Assembly (NCBI GenBank): GCA_030591685.1
Contig: JAUVAX010000002.1
Coordinates: forward strand, 1 to 64,000
From: Pseudobdellovibrionaceae bacterium
GTDB taxonomy: Bacteria; Bdellovibrionota; Bdellovibrionia; Bdellovibrionales; UBA1609
DNA length: 64,000 nt
Reading direction: 5' to 3'
The notes under the pieces: model-generated
The model's input: the letters and a program-made list of their open reading frames with translations, nothing else
What the model was told of the DNA's origin: nothing
Database searches by the model: none
Position numbers and translations under genes: made by a program
Shown: positions 25,352 to 35,201 of the stretch, piece after piece
How positions within the stretch are numbered: the stretch's first letter is position 1
Layout: the number at the start of each line of letters is the position of its first letter

Positions 25352-26185
25352 ATGAGGTGTATTTGGTTTTTTTTAATTATAACGCTTCAGTGGGGCTGTG
25401 TGAGCCCTCCAGGGTTAAAACCTTTAGGAGAGAAAGCAGTTTCATTACAGCTTAAAGGTGGGCAGAGCACAACACACTCCTACTCTTCAATTAGTAATTC
25501 AAAGTTTTACGAACAGGGGGAGCTTGTTCGAGAAAAACAAGATGCCGTTGATTTTACCGTGCAAACAGAGTTTTTAGGGGTTGAGGGTAAGGGCTTTAGC
25601 TTTAATGTGAAAACCATAAAAAAAGAGGGGACTGTTTTATTAAATGGTTTGGGCTTTCCTGAACTAGGGGAGGTTATTAAAATGACCTATGGCCCTGAGT
25701 ATAAAGTTTTAAATGTTGTAGGAAAACCTCGAGGGGGTCTGTTTTATGTCCCCCCGGTATCACTGCCTAAAAAAAATGTAAAAAAAGGGGATACGTGGAT
25801 TTTATCGGCCGAATGGGAGGGTAAAAACAAACTCCCCTTACAAATAAATATAGTGAGTATTTTAAAAAACCGTTATCTTTGCCCTGTATTTGGAGAGTGT
25901 GTAGAGATTGAAATATCGGGCCATGTGAATGTTAAAAACGACATTAAAATGAATGTTAAACTTTTAAGCAAAGTCCGTGGTCGTTTTTTATTAAACTTAA
26001 ATAATGCAGATGTGATTTGGTCAGAGGTGGGGAGTCAGGAGTGGGTCTATACAAAGTCGGGTCGTATAGAAGTGAATTCATGTGTGGCCTCAAAAATTCA
26101 TAGTGAAAAAGCCCTATTTTTAAACTCAACCCCTTTAAGTTGTGACCCTATATCTAAAGAGTCAGGGCCCCTACCGGGGCTTTAA
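25352..26185 (+). CDS. Lipoprotein of unknown function
   Basis: A 277-residue predicted lipoprotein: short signal WFFLIITLQWGC, with Cys16 followed by Val and Ser. The mature protein is beta-rich (repeated short strands with Gly and Lys) and has paired cysteines in CPVFGECVEIEIS and again near the end. It resembles the general style of secreted beta-sandwich or DUF6263-like proteins, but no family is claimed. Its stop interlocks with that of convergent mutS2 by a shared TTAA, with no terminator between them. Confidence 0.6.
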   Translation: MRCIWFFLIITLQWGCVSPPGLKPLGEKAVSLQLKGGQSTTHSYSSISNSKFYEQGELVREKQDAVDFTVQTEFLGVEGKGFSFNVKTIKKEGTVLLNGLGFPELGEVIKMTYGPEYKVLNVVGKPRGGLFYVPPVSLPKKNVKKGDTWILSAEWEGKNKLPLQINIVSILKNRYLCPVFGECVEIEISGHVNVKNDIKMNVKLLSKVRGRFLLNLNNADVIWSEVGSQEWVYTKSGRIEVNSCVASKIHSEKALFLNSTPLSCDPISKESGPLPGL

Positions 26186-28497
26186 AGTTCAGCCCAAGTG
26201 ACGCCGTCACCACCTTGTTGGCTGTTGGCCGCGTACCACTTTTTTATATACATGCTTCTTGAAAGGTACTGTCGAACCGTGCGTTTAAGGGTGTTTGTGC
26301 CAAAGCCATGAATGATTTTAATTCGGTCTTCTTCGTTTAAAACAGCAGTGTCTAGTTGGGCCTCTAATTGATTGATGGCGTCTTCAGCACTGAGCCCCCT
26401 TAAATCGACAAGACGATCTGAGTCTACAGGGCTTACGCTAAAGGGTGTTTTGTGAAGGATCTTACTTGTTTTGTTTTGATTTTTCTTAGAGAGCTTTATA
26501 GACCTCCAAGGGACCGCTATTTGCATGGATCCCGAGAACACCGTGACTTCACCTTTGTTATTGAGTTTTGATTGTATAATGGCGTCTTTACCAAGTGAAT
26601 CAACAAAAACTTTAGTGCCCGGGGGGAAGTGCTGAGAGAACTCTTCAGAAGTTAAGGCCTCCGTTGGGGGCTCTTTAGATTTTATAATACTCGGTAGCTT
26701 GGCTTGCATTTTTAAAAGTGTTTCATGGTTTTTAAAGGCTTTATCAACATTAGCATGTTCAATCATCGTACTAATTTGACTTTGCGCTTTTTGCACTTCT
26801 TGAGTGAGTAAATGTTGTTTTTCACGATCAAAGTTTTCTGTGAGTTCAGCATATTTAAGCTTTTCTTTTTGAGCGAGCATTAGTTCTTGTTCAAGATTTG
26901 ATTTAACCGTTAAGAGCTCCTTTCTGAGCTCTTCGGATTCAGACATACTTTTTTGGCGTTCTTTGGTTTCTGGTGAAAGAAAATTAAGAGCTTGAGCAAT
27001 AATATTGGGGTCAACGCCAACCCTTTTAGCTGTTTGTAGAGCCAGGGAATCGCCCGGAACCCCCATAATAAATTGATAAGTAGGCCGGCCTGTTTTTGCA
27101 TTGTACTCTAAGCTGCCATTAACAACGGAGTCTTGAGCACTCCATCCCGATTTTAGGGGTGAAAGGTGAGAGGTGATCACAGCAAAACAGTTATTCTTAC
27201 TGTATTGAGTAATAAAACTTCGGGCTAAAGCGGAGCCCTCTTCAGGGTCAGTGGAGCCACAAATCTCATCAATGAGTAATAGTTGATCATGCCCCTTTGC
27301 ATTGAGTGACTCATTGAGGACTTTTAAATGGCCAGCAAACGTACTTAAGCTCTCATCAATATTTTGCAAATCCCCTACGGCCATGTGTAGGTTTTTGAAA
27401 AAAGGGAGGCGGGAGTCTTTTTTAGCACAAATAAGTAGCCCATGCCGAGACATTTGGGCTGCTAACCCCACGGCTTTAAGCAATACTGTTTTGCCCCCGG
27501 CATTGGGGCCTGTTAGTAGCAGTATTCTTTGCTCTTCCATAAGTGTAACGCTGTTGGCGACAACGGATTCGCCATTTAATATTAAAAGGGGATGCCGTAA
27601 ATTTTTTAAATCAATTTTTTTCTCATCAAAGGTAACGGCACAGGCGTTTGTGAGTAATGCAAGCTTTGCTTTTGAAAAGAGCACGTCTGCGTTGAGGAGT
27701 GTTTCTTGAGTCAACTCAAACTCAGCAGTCAGGCTATGTAGGTAGTCAGAGAGTTCTCTTAGGAGCCGCTCAATTTCGTCGAGTATACCTTGTTCGATTT
27801 GTTTTAGTTTATTATTCATGGGCACAACAATTTGAGGCTCCATAAAAACAGTTTGTCGACTGTGACTAGAGGCATGAATAATGCCCTCAATGTTGTGCTG
27901 CATGCCGCTTTTAACGGGGATCACTAGCCGACCCTCTCGTGCGGTCACATATTTATCTTGTATAATGGTCTCTAGTTGATGTTTTTTGACTAATTTTTCA
28001 AGTGTATGCTCTACAGACTTAGTGAGGCGTTGTTTTTCAAGGTAAAGTTTGTAGAGCTTTTCACTGGCATCATTTTTAATGCTTCCGCTGGGGGTAATGA
28101 TTTTATCAATGGCAAAAAGGGGTTCGCTTGTATTTAATATACAGGCTATAAACTCTTTAGTCTCAGGGCTTTCTGATGATGAGAGGTACTCACTCAAGCT
28201 TAAGGCTTCGACTAAGAAGTGTCGAATGTCTTTAAGCTCTAGAGTTTTCATAAGGGCCTTTTTTTTAAGGCGAGTAAACCAGGAGTAATAGAGGTCTAAA
28301 CTCTCCATAAAGGGGCGGTTGCCAGTGGCCAATAGACTTTGAAAGGCCTGTATCTTGCTAAAGCTCTTAAGGGCCTCTGCTTCGCTTAAAAAAGGTTCTA
28401 TTTGGTTTATTTTTTGCTGTGCTAATTCACTGGTACAGAACTCCTTGAGTTGAATTATTATTTGTGGCCAATCAATTGAGTTATTTTTTAGATCCAT
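26182..28497 (-). CDS. mutS2: MutS2 (Smr-domain MutS-family ATPase)
   Basis: MutS-family ATPase of the recombination and ribosome-rescue type, not mismatch repair. The 771-residue protein has a lever/core region, the Walker A LTGPNAGGKT, the Walker B LLIDEICGSTDPEEGSAL, a KOW-like linker (FPPGTKVFVDSLG), and a C-terminal Smr nuclease domain (DLRGLSAEDAINQLE to HGFGTNTLKRTVRQYL). The usual HGxGTG is HGFGTN here, a minor change. Length is normal. The start overlaps the end of lnt by 17 bases on the same strand, so the two are probably translationally coupled. Confidence 0.95.
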   Translation of the reverse strand: MDLKNNSIDWPQIIIQLKEFCTSELAQQKINQIEPFLSEAEALKSFSKIQAFQSLLATGNRPFMESLDLYYSWFTRLKKKALMKTLELKDIRHFLVEALSLSEYLSSSESPETKEFIACILNTSEPLFAIDKIITPSGSIKNDASEKLYKLYLEKQRLTKSVEHTLEKLVKKHQLETIIQDKYVTAREGRLVIPVKSGMQHNIEGIIHASSHSRQTVFMEPQIVVPMNNKLKQIEQGILDEIERLLRELSDYLHSLTAEFELTQETLLNADVLFSKAKLALLTNACAVTFDEKKIDLKNLRHPLLILNGESVVANSVTLMEEQRILLLTGPNAGGKTVLLKAVGLAAQMSRHGLLICAKKDSRLPFFKNLHMAVGDLQNIDESLSTFAGHLKVLNESLNAKGHDQLLLIDEICGSTDPEEGSALARSFITQYSKNNCFAVITSHLSPLKSGWSAQDSVVNGSLEYNAKTGRPTYQFIMGVPGDSLALQTAKRVGVDPNIIAQALNFLSPETKERQKSMSESEELRKELLTVKSNLEQELMLAQKEKLKYAELTENFDREKQHLLTQEVQKAQSQISTMIEHANVDKAFKNHETLLKMQAKLPSIIKSKEPPTEALTSEEFSQHFPPGTKVFVDSLGKDAIIQSKLNNKGEVTVFSGSMQIAVPWRSIKLSKKNQNKTSKILHKTPFSVSPVDSDRLVDLRGLSAEDAINQLEAQLDTAVLNEEDRIKIIHGFGTNTLKRTVRQYLSRSMYIKKWYAANSQQGGDGVTWAEL

Positions 28498-30037
28498 ATT
28501 TATCCCAAAATAAAAGAGTTACTAAGCTGAGACATAAAAAAAGCGTTATGAGCCAGGGGAACTTTTGATAAAACGTAGCTGTATTATTTTTATAGTAGGG
28601 GACTTTATAAATATGTGTCCACTCTTTAAAAAGGGGCGAGGTTTTAAGTATTTGCCCTTTTGGGGTCATGACGGTGGTAAAACCCGTATTTGTAGACCGA
28701 ATGACCGGCCTTCTGTGCTCAATGCCCCGAGCCAGAGTTGAGTATAAATTTTGATAGGGCTCGCTGGCGGGCCCAAACCAAGAGTCATTAGTGAAGTTTA
28801 TAAAAACTTGTGCCCCGGCTTTGGCCAGGTCAATTGAGAAGTCTTCAAAAAGACTTTCATAACATATTTGTGGGCCAAATTTCACACCATTTACGTTATA
28901 GGCCTCGGGGCCATTGCCGGCCTCAAACTCGCTGATATTGAGGCTCTCGGCGAGTTTTGGAAAGTACTTGGCCCCAGGTACATACTCGCCAAAGGCTAAA
29001 AGATGAGTTTTTTTATAAGGCTCATGTATCACCTCACCATTAGGATTAAAAAAATAAACAGAGTTGGCTGTCCGGCCATTTTTTTTATTGTAATGGTAGC
29101 TGCCCGATATGAGGTGGGCCTTAGTGGGGGCTAAGACTTTTTGAATTAACCTTTGTGTAAAAAGGGGCGTTTTTTTGCCAGTAAGAGGTAGTGGGATAGC
29201 TGTTTCAGGCCACAATACATAGTCAACATTGTGATTCTCTTTTAAGGCCTTATGCGTGAGCTGGGTATACTTATCAATTATTTCTGTACGAAATTTACGG
29301 CCTCTCTGGGCCGCCTCTTTAGCCAGGTTTCCGATGTTGGCCTGCACAGTAAGAACATTAATAAAGGCGTCTGTGTCTTTGAGCTGCGAGGCTCTCAGCG
29401 CGCCAAGAAGGTTAAGAGTTACAGAGATTAAGAACACTAAGAAGAGCGGGCGGAGAAATTTCTTTTTATTTTTATATAAATAAAACCCATATAAACTCAG
29501 TGCATTTATAAGTAGGGTCAATGTGCTTAGCCCGTTAAACCCAATGATGTCCGCTAGTTGGTAGATGGGTAATTGGGCCGAGAGGTAAGTGTATCCAAAA
29601 TTCCAGGCAAATAAAGTAACATAAAAACGCTCTGTTAAGGCTGTAATTAGAGCTATACATATTATTTTAGAAAGAGGGGACTTTAAATACTTTTGAAGGT
29701 AATGCCATATTAAGCCGGCCAACGGGATATAATACCCACTTAAGGCCGCGCAGAGAAGCATGACTAGTATAGCAACCGGCCAGGGTAAATGAGCGTGTTC
29801 TCGCGCCACGTAGGCAACCCAGTAAGCTCCAATGAGGTTGAGAACAAAGGAGGAGATCCACCCACTGATTAAAATTTTCTTTAAAGAAGAGCTATTATTA
29901 AGCCAGTACCACCAAAGAGGTACAAAAAAAAAGATCACAGCCCAAGGCAAAAAAGGTATAAAACTTGTGCCCAGAAGAAGGCCCGCAAAAAAAGAAGATT
30001 TGTACTCTTGAAAAAGAGAGTGAAATCGGTTTATCAT
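28481..30037 (-). CDS. lnt: Apolipoprotein N-acyltransferase
   Basis: Adds the third acyl chain to lipoproteins after Lgt and LspA have acted. The 518-residue protein has about six N-terminal membrane helices (to about residue 210), then a nitrilase-like periplasmic domain. The catalytic triad is visible: Glu in LWPETAIPLPL, Lys in the YKKTHLLAFGEYVPG stretch, and Cys in FGPQICYESLF. A last helix precedes a basic tail. The upstream gene of a pair with mutS2. Divergent from the zinc-ribbon gene by 38 bp. Confidence 0.95.
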   Translation of the reverse strand: MINRFHSLFQEYKSSFFAGLLLGTSFIPFLPWAVIFFFVPLWWYWLNNSSSLKKILISGWISSFVLNLIGAYWVAYVAREHAHLPWPVAILVMLLCAALSGYYIPLAGLIWHYLQKYLKSPLSKIICIALITALTERFYVTLFAWNFGYTYLSAQLPIYQLADIIGFNGLSTLTLLINALSLYGFYLYKNKKKFLRPLFLVFLISVTLNLLGALRASQLKDTDAFINVLTVQANIGNLAKEAAQRGRKFRTEIIDKYTQLTHKALKENHNVDYVLWPETAIPLPLTGKKTPLFTQRLIQKVLAPTKAHLISGSYHYNKKNGRTANSVYFFNPNGEVIHEPYKKTHLLAFGEYVPGAKYFPKLAESLNISEFEAGNGPEAYNVNGVKFGPQICYESLFEDFSIDLAKAGAQVFINFTNDSWFGPASEPYQNLYSTLARGIEHRRPVIRSTNTGFTTVMTPKGQILKTSPLFKEWTHIYKVPYYKNNTATFYQKFPWLITLFLCLSLVTLLFWDKYGSKK

Positions 30038-30075
30038 GTATTTAAGATTATCATTGTTTGCTTTACGGGAGAAGC

Positions 30076-30936
30076 ATGGAGTTTAGTAAAGATCAGTCAT
30101 TACCCACTCAAAACACACAGGTGTTGGTGACTCCGCATATAAACGTGCGTTGCCCCAGTTGTTTTAAACTCTATAATGTCGACTCTAAAGATATATCCAC
30201 TAAAAAACCAAAATTTAAATGCACAAAGTGTGAGCAAAAATTTTGGGTCTCTTACCCTGAATGTTTAGGTGTAGATGAGTTTTTAGGTTACCCAGAGTTA
30301 GCTCCGAAGACGTCTTTCGACGACCTGCAACAGACCTCTGAGGAGCTTTTTTCAAAGCAAGCCTCTTTGGGCGTTGAACCATTGCAGGCGAAGGGCCTTG
30401 ATTTCGACAAAAGCTATGAGACCCCCACTCAACTGTGCTCGAAATGTAATACTTCCTACTTGATAGATCAAAAAGACTGCCATGTCTGTGGTGTTGTTAT
30501 TGAAAAAACAAAGAACCTTGATAGTTTTAAATCTGAAACCCCTGTGCCAAAACACGTAAAGTTAGCTTGGCAGGCTGTTTTGGACACCTATGAAGACCCT
30601 TCTTTGCATGATGCCTTCATTAAAACCTGTAAAGACACTCATCAACTTGAGTTTGCAGCCCATAAATACACTAAAATCTTAAAGGCCTATCCTATTGATG
30701 AAGAGTCTCAAAAGCGAGTTCGCCAAATAGAAAATATAGTCATTGTGAAATCAGGGTTAGGTCTAACGCCAAGGCTGAAAACAAAAAGTCGTCGTTTTCG
30801 TTGGAATTTTTTATTTATGTCTATTGGTCTAAGTATGATCTTGATTGGTTATGTCATCCCTCAACTTAGAAACATGGTCGGAGTCGGGGTAGCTATGACA
30901 TTTCTAACTCTAGCCCTTCGGTTTTATTTTAAATAA
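30076..30936 (+). CDS. Zinc-ribbon protein with C-terminal membrane helices
   Basis: About 286 residues. The N-terminus has an MJ0042-like zinc ribbon (RCPSCFKLYNV to FKCTKCEQKFWV), typical of Deltaproteobacteria and Bdellovibrionota regulators and membrane proteins. A second CxxC pair occurs at LCSKCNTSYLIDQKDCHVCG (about 131-150). Two hydrophobic segments close the protein (WNFLFMSIGLSMILIGYVI and VGVAMTFLTLALRFYF). The ATG at 30076 has GGGAG just upstream; an in-frame TTG at 30058 is less likely. Role unknown; cytosolic zinc domain anchored to the inner membrane. Confidence 0.7.
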   Translation: MEFSKDQSLPTQNTQVLVTPHINVRCPSCFKLYNVDSKDISTKKPKFKCTKCEQKFWVSYPECLGVDEFLGYPELAPKTSFDDLQQTSEELFSKQASLGVEPLQAKGLDFDKSYETPTQLCSKCNTSYLIDQKDCHVCGVVIEKTKNLDSFKSETPVPKHVKLAWQAVLDTYEDPSLHDAFIKTCKDTHQLEFAAHKYTKILKAYPIDEESQKRVRQIENIVIVKSGLGLTPRLKTKSRRFRWNFLFMSIGLSMILIGYVIPQLRNMVGVGVAMTFLTLALRFYFK

Positions 30937-30959
30937 ACCTATTTTTGGCAAACGTAACT

Positions 30960-31049
30960 ATGAGCTTAAAGACATCAAAAATTGTTTTTCTCTTTGTTGT
31001 GACGACATTAGGGGGGAGCGGCTGTTTTTTCTTTTCAGAAAAAGCATAA
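30960..31049 (+). CDS. Possible 29-residue hydrophobic peptide
   Basis: Short open frame starting 24 bases after the zinc-ribbon gene. The product has a basic start (MSLKTSK), a hydrophobic core (IVFLFVVTTLGGSG), a cysteine and FFFSEKA. It resembles a truncated lipoprotein signal or a small membrane peptide. There is no ribosome site, so it may be spurious. Confidence 0.25.
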   Translation: MSLKTSKIVFLFVVTTLGGSGCFFFSEKA

Positions 31050-31086
31050 GACTTCCCTAAATTAACTCGTATCACAGAGGATCCTT

Positions 31087-32406
31087 TTATAAATTTGGTT
31101 TTTTAGGCTTCTTTTTATTGGCTAAACGGCGTGTATTGCCATTAGTTTTAATGTGTGAAAGTAGAGTTTTACTAAATTTTGAAAACTGCCCTGCAGAGTC
31201 TCCGTTATAAATATTTTGTTGAGAGGCGGCTTCCACAGTAAATTGGCTCGGCTTCATGGCCGTCGTGTTTTCAGCAACCACCCCTGTAAGACCAACACCT
31301 TGATCTAACGTAGTGAGGGCATTATAGGTGTTTATTTTTCTTTGATACCTGGTTTTACCAATAAGTGTAGGTTCTTTATCCCCAGTGAACTTTAAATATT
31401 TAATTATGGCTGCGGCTTTAAGCGTTGGGTTATTGGCCTTAATGAGTGCTGCGACTCCGCTGACAAAAGCTGTGGCCTGAGAGGTGCCGGTCATAAGCCC
31501 ATAGCTCCCCTTGCTTCTAGGGATTGTAGAGTAAATACTATGCCCTGGGGCTGCTATGTCTACTGAGTTAAGCCCGTAGTTGCTGCTTGCGAGTACGGTT
31601 TTACTTTTATTAATGGCCGTGACTGAGATAATATTATCAAGCTTATAGTCGGCCGGGTAATAGCCATGAAGGTCTGAGTTTGAGCTTTCGTTACCGGCCG
31701 CAGCCACCACAAGGATACCAAGTCTTTGAGCTTTAGCTATGACGGCTTTTTCTTTTGGGCTGGGTGATGTGCCTCCGCCAGAGTAGTTAATAATGTCAGC
31801 CCCATTTTGAATGGCATACTCAAAAGCAAGAATAGTATTTTTTAAATTATTATTATGAGTAGACAGAGGGTCATAGTATTTTAAGATCATAAGGCTCACT
31901 TTTGGGGCAACGCCACTAATGCCTATTCCGTTACCCCCGACAGCACCTATAATTCCGGCTATATGAGTGCCGTGTCCGTGGTTATCAGTGAGATTGCTAT
32001 TGTTGTCGACAAAGTTCCAGCCATGAATATCTCCCACAAACCCAAGGCGATTGTTTTTAGACTCGTTTTTATTAACCCAAAGGTTGGCTTTAATATCAGG
32101 GTGGTTTACATCAACACCTGTATCAATGACGGCGACGGTGATTTTTTTGCTCCCTTGAGTGATTCTCCAAGCTTTTTGAGTGTCTATTGAGGAGTTCCCC
32201 CATGACTTTTTCATATTAGGGTCGTTCATTAAAACCATGGTTTCTTTTTTATTTTTCTTCTGACTGGTTTTAAGTGGGCCTAACTGTGTTGACCGGCTTG
32301 CCATTTCATAGCTTTGAGTTTGCCGTGGGGTTGAAACATGTGCTGCCCCAAGCCCTACGCAGACAATTAATAATACTAATGCAGATAATCCTCGGTTTTT
32401 GCTCAT
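31087..32406 (-). CDS. Secreted subtilisin-like serine protease (S8)
   Basis: A 439-residue secreted subtilase. Signal peptide at about residues 8-24 (ALVLLIVCVGLGAAHVS), a short propeptide-like linker, then the catalytic domain with Asp95 (VAVIDTGVD), His145 (GHGTHIAG), oxyanion Asn239 (AAGN) and Ser309 (MTGTSQATA). The triad is complete, so activity is expected. The roughly 90-residue tail after about 350 is basic and low complexity and ends in KKPKKPN. Bdellovibrio-like predators encode many such proteases for host protein digestion; a similar role is inferred. Confidence 0.93.
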   Translation of the reverse strand: MSKNRGLSALVLLIVCVGLGAAHVSTPRQTQSYEMASRSTQLGPLKTSQKKNKKETMVLMNDPNMKKSWGNSSIDTQKAWRITQGSKKITVAVIDTGVDVNHPDIKANLWVNKNESKNNRLGFVGDIHGWNFVDNNSNLTDNHGHGTHIAGIIGAVGGNGIGISGVAPKVSLMILKYYDPLSTHNNNLKNTILAFEYAIQNGADIINYSGGGTSPSPKEKAVIAKAQRLGILVVAAAGNESSNSDLHGYYPADYKLDNIISVTAINKSKTVLASSNYGLNSVDIAAPGHSIYSTIPRSKGSYGLMTGTSQATAFVSGVAALIKANNPTLKAAAIIKYLKFTGDKEPTLIGKTRYQRKINTYNALTTLDQGVGLTGVVAENTTAMKPSQFTVEAASQQNIYNGDSAGQFSKFSKTLLSHIKTNGNTRRLANKKKPKKPNL

Positions 32407-32837
32407 CTTTTGACCCCTTTAATGTTCCCTTTAGACATTAATAAGAGCAATTAAGGTGCCAAGGCTGATCTTTTCAACCCACTGTAATAATTAATGAAAT
32501 ATAAAATTTGAACCCTGAAAAGTGAACATAAACTATATGAGTGTCTAACAACTATACAATTCTTTGTATCGGCCTCATACTTCTGGTGACTCTCCGTTAA
32601 TTCCCCGTGACGGCCATGATAGCATTGAAGACCTCACGGGTGAGGGCCCCATTTCAATGACATAAAATGGCCTTTTTCGCACTTAATTTTCATCTTTTTA
32701 ATGGTTTACTCAGGGGTAAGGTTAAAAACGCATTGCAATACTAAAAAGTGACCTATCGCTTGAGAAAAAAGTAGTTGCTCAATGGTTGGGTGGGCATTTA
32801 GAATTACGGTTCTTGAGAGTCAGGTACTGGGGGGTTC
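32407..32837. other. Non-coding gap with a terminator-like hairpin
   Basis: No gene is seen in 431 bases. CCATTT (32649-32654) and AAATGG (32665-32670) form a short stem followed by CC and T5, terminator-like on the plus strand, and CCTCA/TGAGG pairs just upstream. A small RNA ending here is possible but not demonstrated. The rest holds the promoters of the two divergent genes. Confidence 0.4.
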
Positions 32838-35198
32838 ATGGTTTTTTTTCAGGCAGCAAAAAGAGTCTTTGTTTTAATTTTTTTTATTTTCAGTCTAATA
32901 TCTTGTGATGAAGAAAATAAAGCTCAAATAGCTGGGGATTTAATACAGTCCTTCGGGGCCTCTTGTTCATCTTATGGTTCTTGGTCAAAGGTGGCTTCTA
33001 AAAACACACAAAGTTTAATTCATCAGTATGAGCAGCTAAAACACAATGACTCTTGTGCCGAGTTTTCTAAAGACTTAGAGGCCCTAAACCAACTAGCAAC
33101 AAGTATTCATAATGTGTATTCGGATCAAGGCTATATTAATTACCGTCAAACTCAAGAGGAACTACAAGAGTTGGCCTTAGCCAGCTCGTCAGCAGTGGAC
33201 CCTGTACTTATAGATGCTTTAAAAGAAGAAATGATTTCTCGGCAAGTAGACTTGGCGAGGCTGCGCGCTGAAGACACTGTGAGTGGTATTTCTCAAGACA
33301 AGGTGGGGTATCAAGATCGCTATTCTGTTTATACAAATGAGTTAAACCAACAGTTTGAAAGTATGTTTATGAAAACCCAAAGTTTATCGGCATGCTTACA
33401 GCAATCCCCAGGGGCCGTGGTGACTTTGTACTCCTCCATTGTATCTATAGCGGGGAGTTTCGTAAGCCCTATTGTGGGAACAAATATGCATATACTCTCA
33501 GGGATGATGGCGAGCTTGATGAGGTTTTTAAGGCAAAATAAACTTAATAAAGCCATTTGGGAGCTTTATGAGGCCCAAATGCCCACCGCTGTCACCTGCT
33601 CTTTAGAGCTAATGAGTAACTTTACCTGCCAAGCCGAAGATGCGGCTGATATTATAAAACTACAGGTAGAGCACATCAGTAACCCCAGCTTGCCCTCTGA
33701 TTTTTGGCAAGGGATTAATATAATTAACACCCACTTGCCGGTGATTAATGATTGGATACTTAAAGTAAAGTCAGGCACAGAGCCTCAAAACAAAGAAGAT
33801 GCCGACAGAAAAAATGTAGTTTTAGAAAAGCGTCACCTGCTGGACTCTAAGACCTCACTTGTTCGCTCTCTTTTTAATGAGTACGAAAGGCGAATTGAAA
33901 GAACAAAAGACACTAATATTCAACAAGAGCTGTTAGTTGACATGATCGACACTATATCGACGAGCTTAGCTCCGTTTAATGGTCATGTCTCTCAGAATGA
34001 CCCTTTTTATGAATTTCGCTCCAACGCTTTTGACTTTGCCTGCTACCTTGTTTTTGGAGTTGTTAGCGATTGTGATTATGATATGCAGGGTGAGAATCTT
34101 AAAGCTTACATTTTAAGGTCTGTTGCGACTAACCCAAGAACACCAAAGACCATTAGAGATATTTACTGGCCCCAAATTTATAATAATGTAAAAAGTAAAG
34201 TTGATATAGAGTTTGATGAAGTTATTTTTGTAGGCTCTAGAAGGTTAATGGCTAAGGCTCATGAGGACACCTTAGGTGAGGTCTCCCCCCGTGAAGCTTT
34301 AATGTTAATAAATGAGTTTTTAATAAACTTTAAACAAAGAAGTGAGGCGGACCACTCGACAAGAATTCCGATAATTACAGAGCGTATTTTAGAAATAAAA
34401 ACGGTGATAGAGATTATGGACAATTATGAGGGGTACTACGCAAATAAAATTAAATGCGACAATAATTTAAGCGAAGATGAGGATGAGTGTGATGAACTCA
34501 GAAACCCCCTAAGAGAAATTTATGAAATATTTCGACTGACACAAGGGGAGAGCTACTTTAATGAAATGCTTTTTGATTTTGTAAATTGGGACTTAAATGA
34601 TCGCATTAAAAACGATGAGATCCCCGAGGACATTAAAAAAATAATCTTTCAAGCCAGCAGCGAGATGTTTAGGCGTCTTATAGCCGCAGGGCATGATAAC
34701 TACTATAATATTATGCGTGATTTAGATACCGCTCGTATTGAATCAGAGGCCAACATAAACAGTTTTAGAAAGTTCATGTTTGATTCGTTACCTAAAATGA
34801 TCAAAAGCCTTAGCGACAAGGCTAAAGAAAACGGTGAGACCAATGAAGATGCTTTTAACCGAAAGTACTCTCAACAATTAGCTCACCTGTGCACTATGAT
34901 ATTTGTTACCGGTCAAGATTGGCCAGATAAATCGAGTAAAAAAATATGTAACCGCTCTGTTTTAATGTCCCCCAATGTAGGGTTAGACCGCGAGTTGAGT
35001 ATTAAAATATCAAGTTTACGAGGCGAGCTCGAAAAAATTAAAAAACCTGTTCAAAGAAAAAAGGCACGAAGCTGCATTTATTATAATTTTCTACGAGCCA
35101 ATCGTATAGCTGAAGTGATGGCTAAGGCCTTGCCCCGAAAGGGCGCCGGTGAACTTTTAGAGTCTCTTTACTTAAACCTTGAGAGCGTAAACCCCTAA
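32838..35198 (+). CDS. Large lipoprotein of unknown function
   Basis: A 786-residue predicted lipoprotein. The signal ends in FSLISC with Asp next; in enterobacteria a +2 Asp retains lipoproteins at the inner membrane, though the rule may differ here. The mature protein is almost entirely helical, with charged repeats and a strongly acidic stretch (NLSEDEDECDEL). A hydrophobic region around residues 197-232 (VVTLYSSIVSIAGSFVSPIVG) could insert in a membrane. A run of six Gs upstream serves as the ribosome site. It is a lineage-type orphan, similar in style to the 916-residue lipoprotein of this window but not obviously homologous. Confidence 0.6.
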   Translation: MVFFQAAKRVFVLIFFIFSLISCDEENKAQIAGDLIQSFGASCSSYGSWSKVASKNTQSLIHQYEQLKHNDSCAEFSKDLEALNQLATSIHNVYSDQGYINYRQTQEELQELALASSSAVDPVLIDALKEEMISRQVDLARLRAEDTVSGISQDKVGYQDRYSVYTNELNQQFESMFMKTQSLSACLQQSPGAVVTLYSSIVSIAGSFVSPIVGTNMHILSGMMASLMRFLRQNKLNKAIWELYEAQMPTAVTCSLELMSNFTCQAEDAADIIKLQVEHISNPSLPSDFWQGINIINTHLPVINDWILKVKSGTEPQNKEDADRKNVVLEKRHLLDSKTSLVRSLFNEYERRIERTKDTNIQQELLVDMIDTISTSLAPFNGHVSQNDPFYEFRSNAFDFACYLVFGVVSDCDYDMQGENLKAYILRSVATNPRTPKTIRDIYWPQIYNNVKSKVDIEFDEVIFVGSRRLMAKAHEDTLGEVSPREALMLINEFLINFKQRSEADHSTRIPIITERILEIKTVIEIMDNYEGYYANKIKCDNNLSEDEDECDELRNPLREIYEIFRLTQGESYFNEMLFDFVNWDLNDRIKNDEIPEDIKKIIFQASSEMFRRLIAAGHDNYYNIMRDLDTARIESEANINSFRKFMFDSLPKMIKSLSDKAKENGETNEDAFNRKYSQQLAHLCTMIFVTGQDWPDKSSKKICNRSVLMSPNVGLDRELSIKISSLRGELEKIKKPVQRKKARSCIYYNFLRANRIAEVMAKALPRKGAGELLESLYLNLESVNP

Positions 35199-35201
35199 GG
35201 C

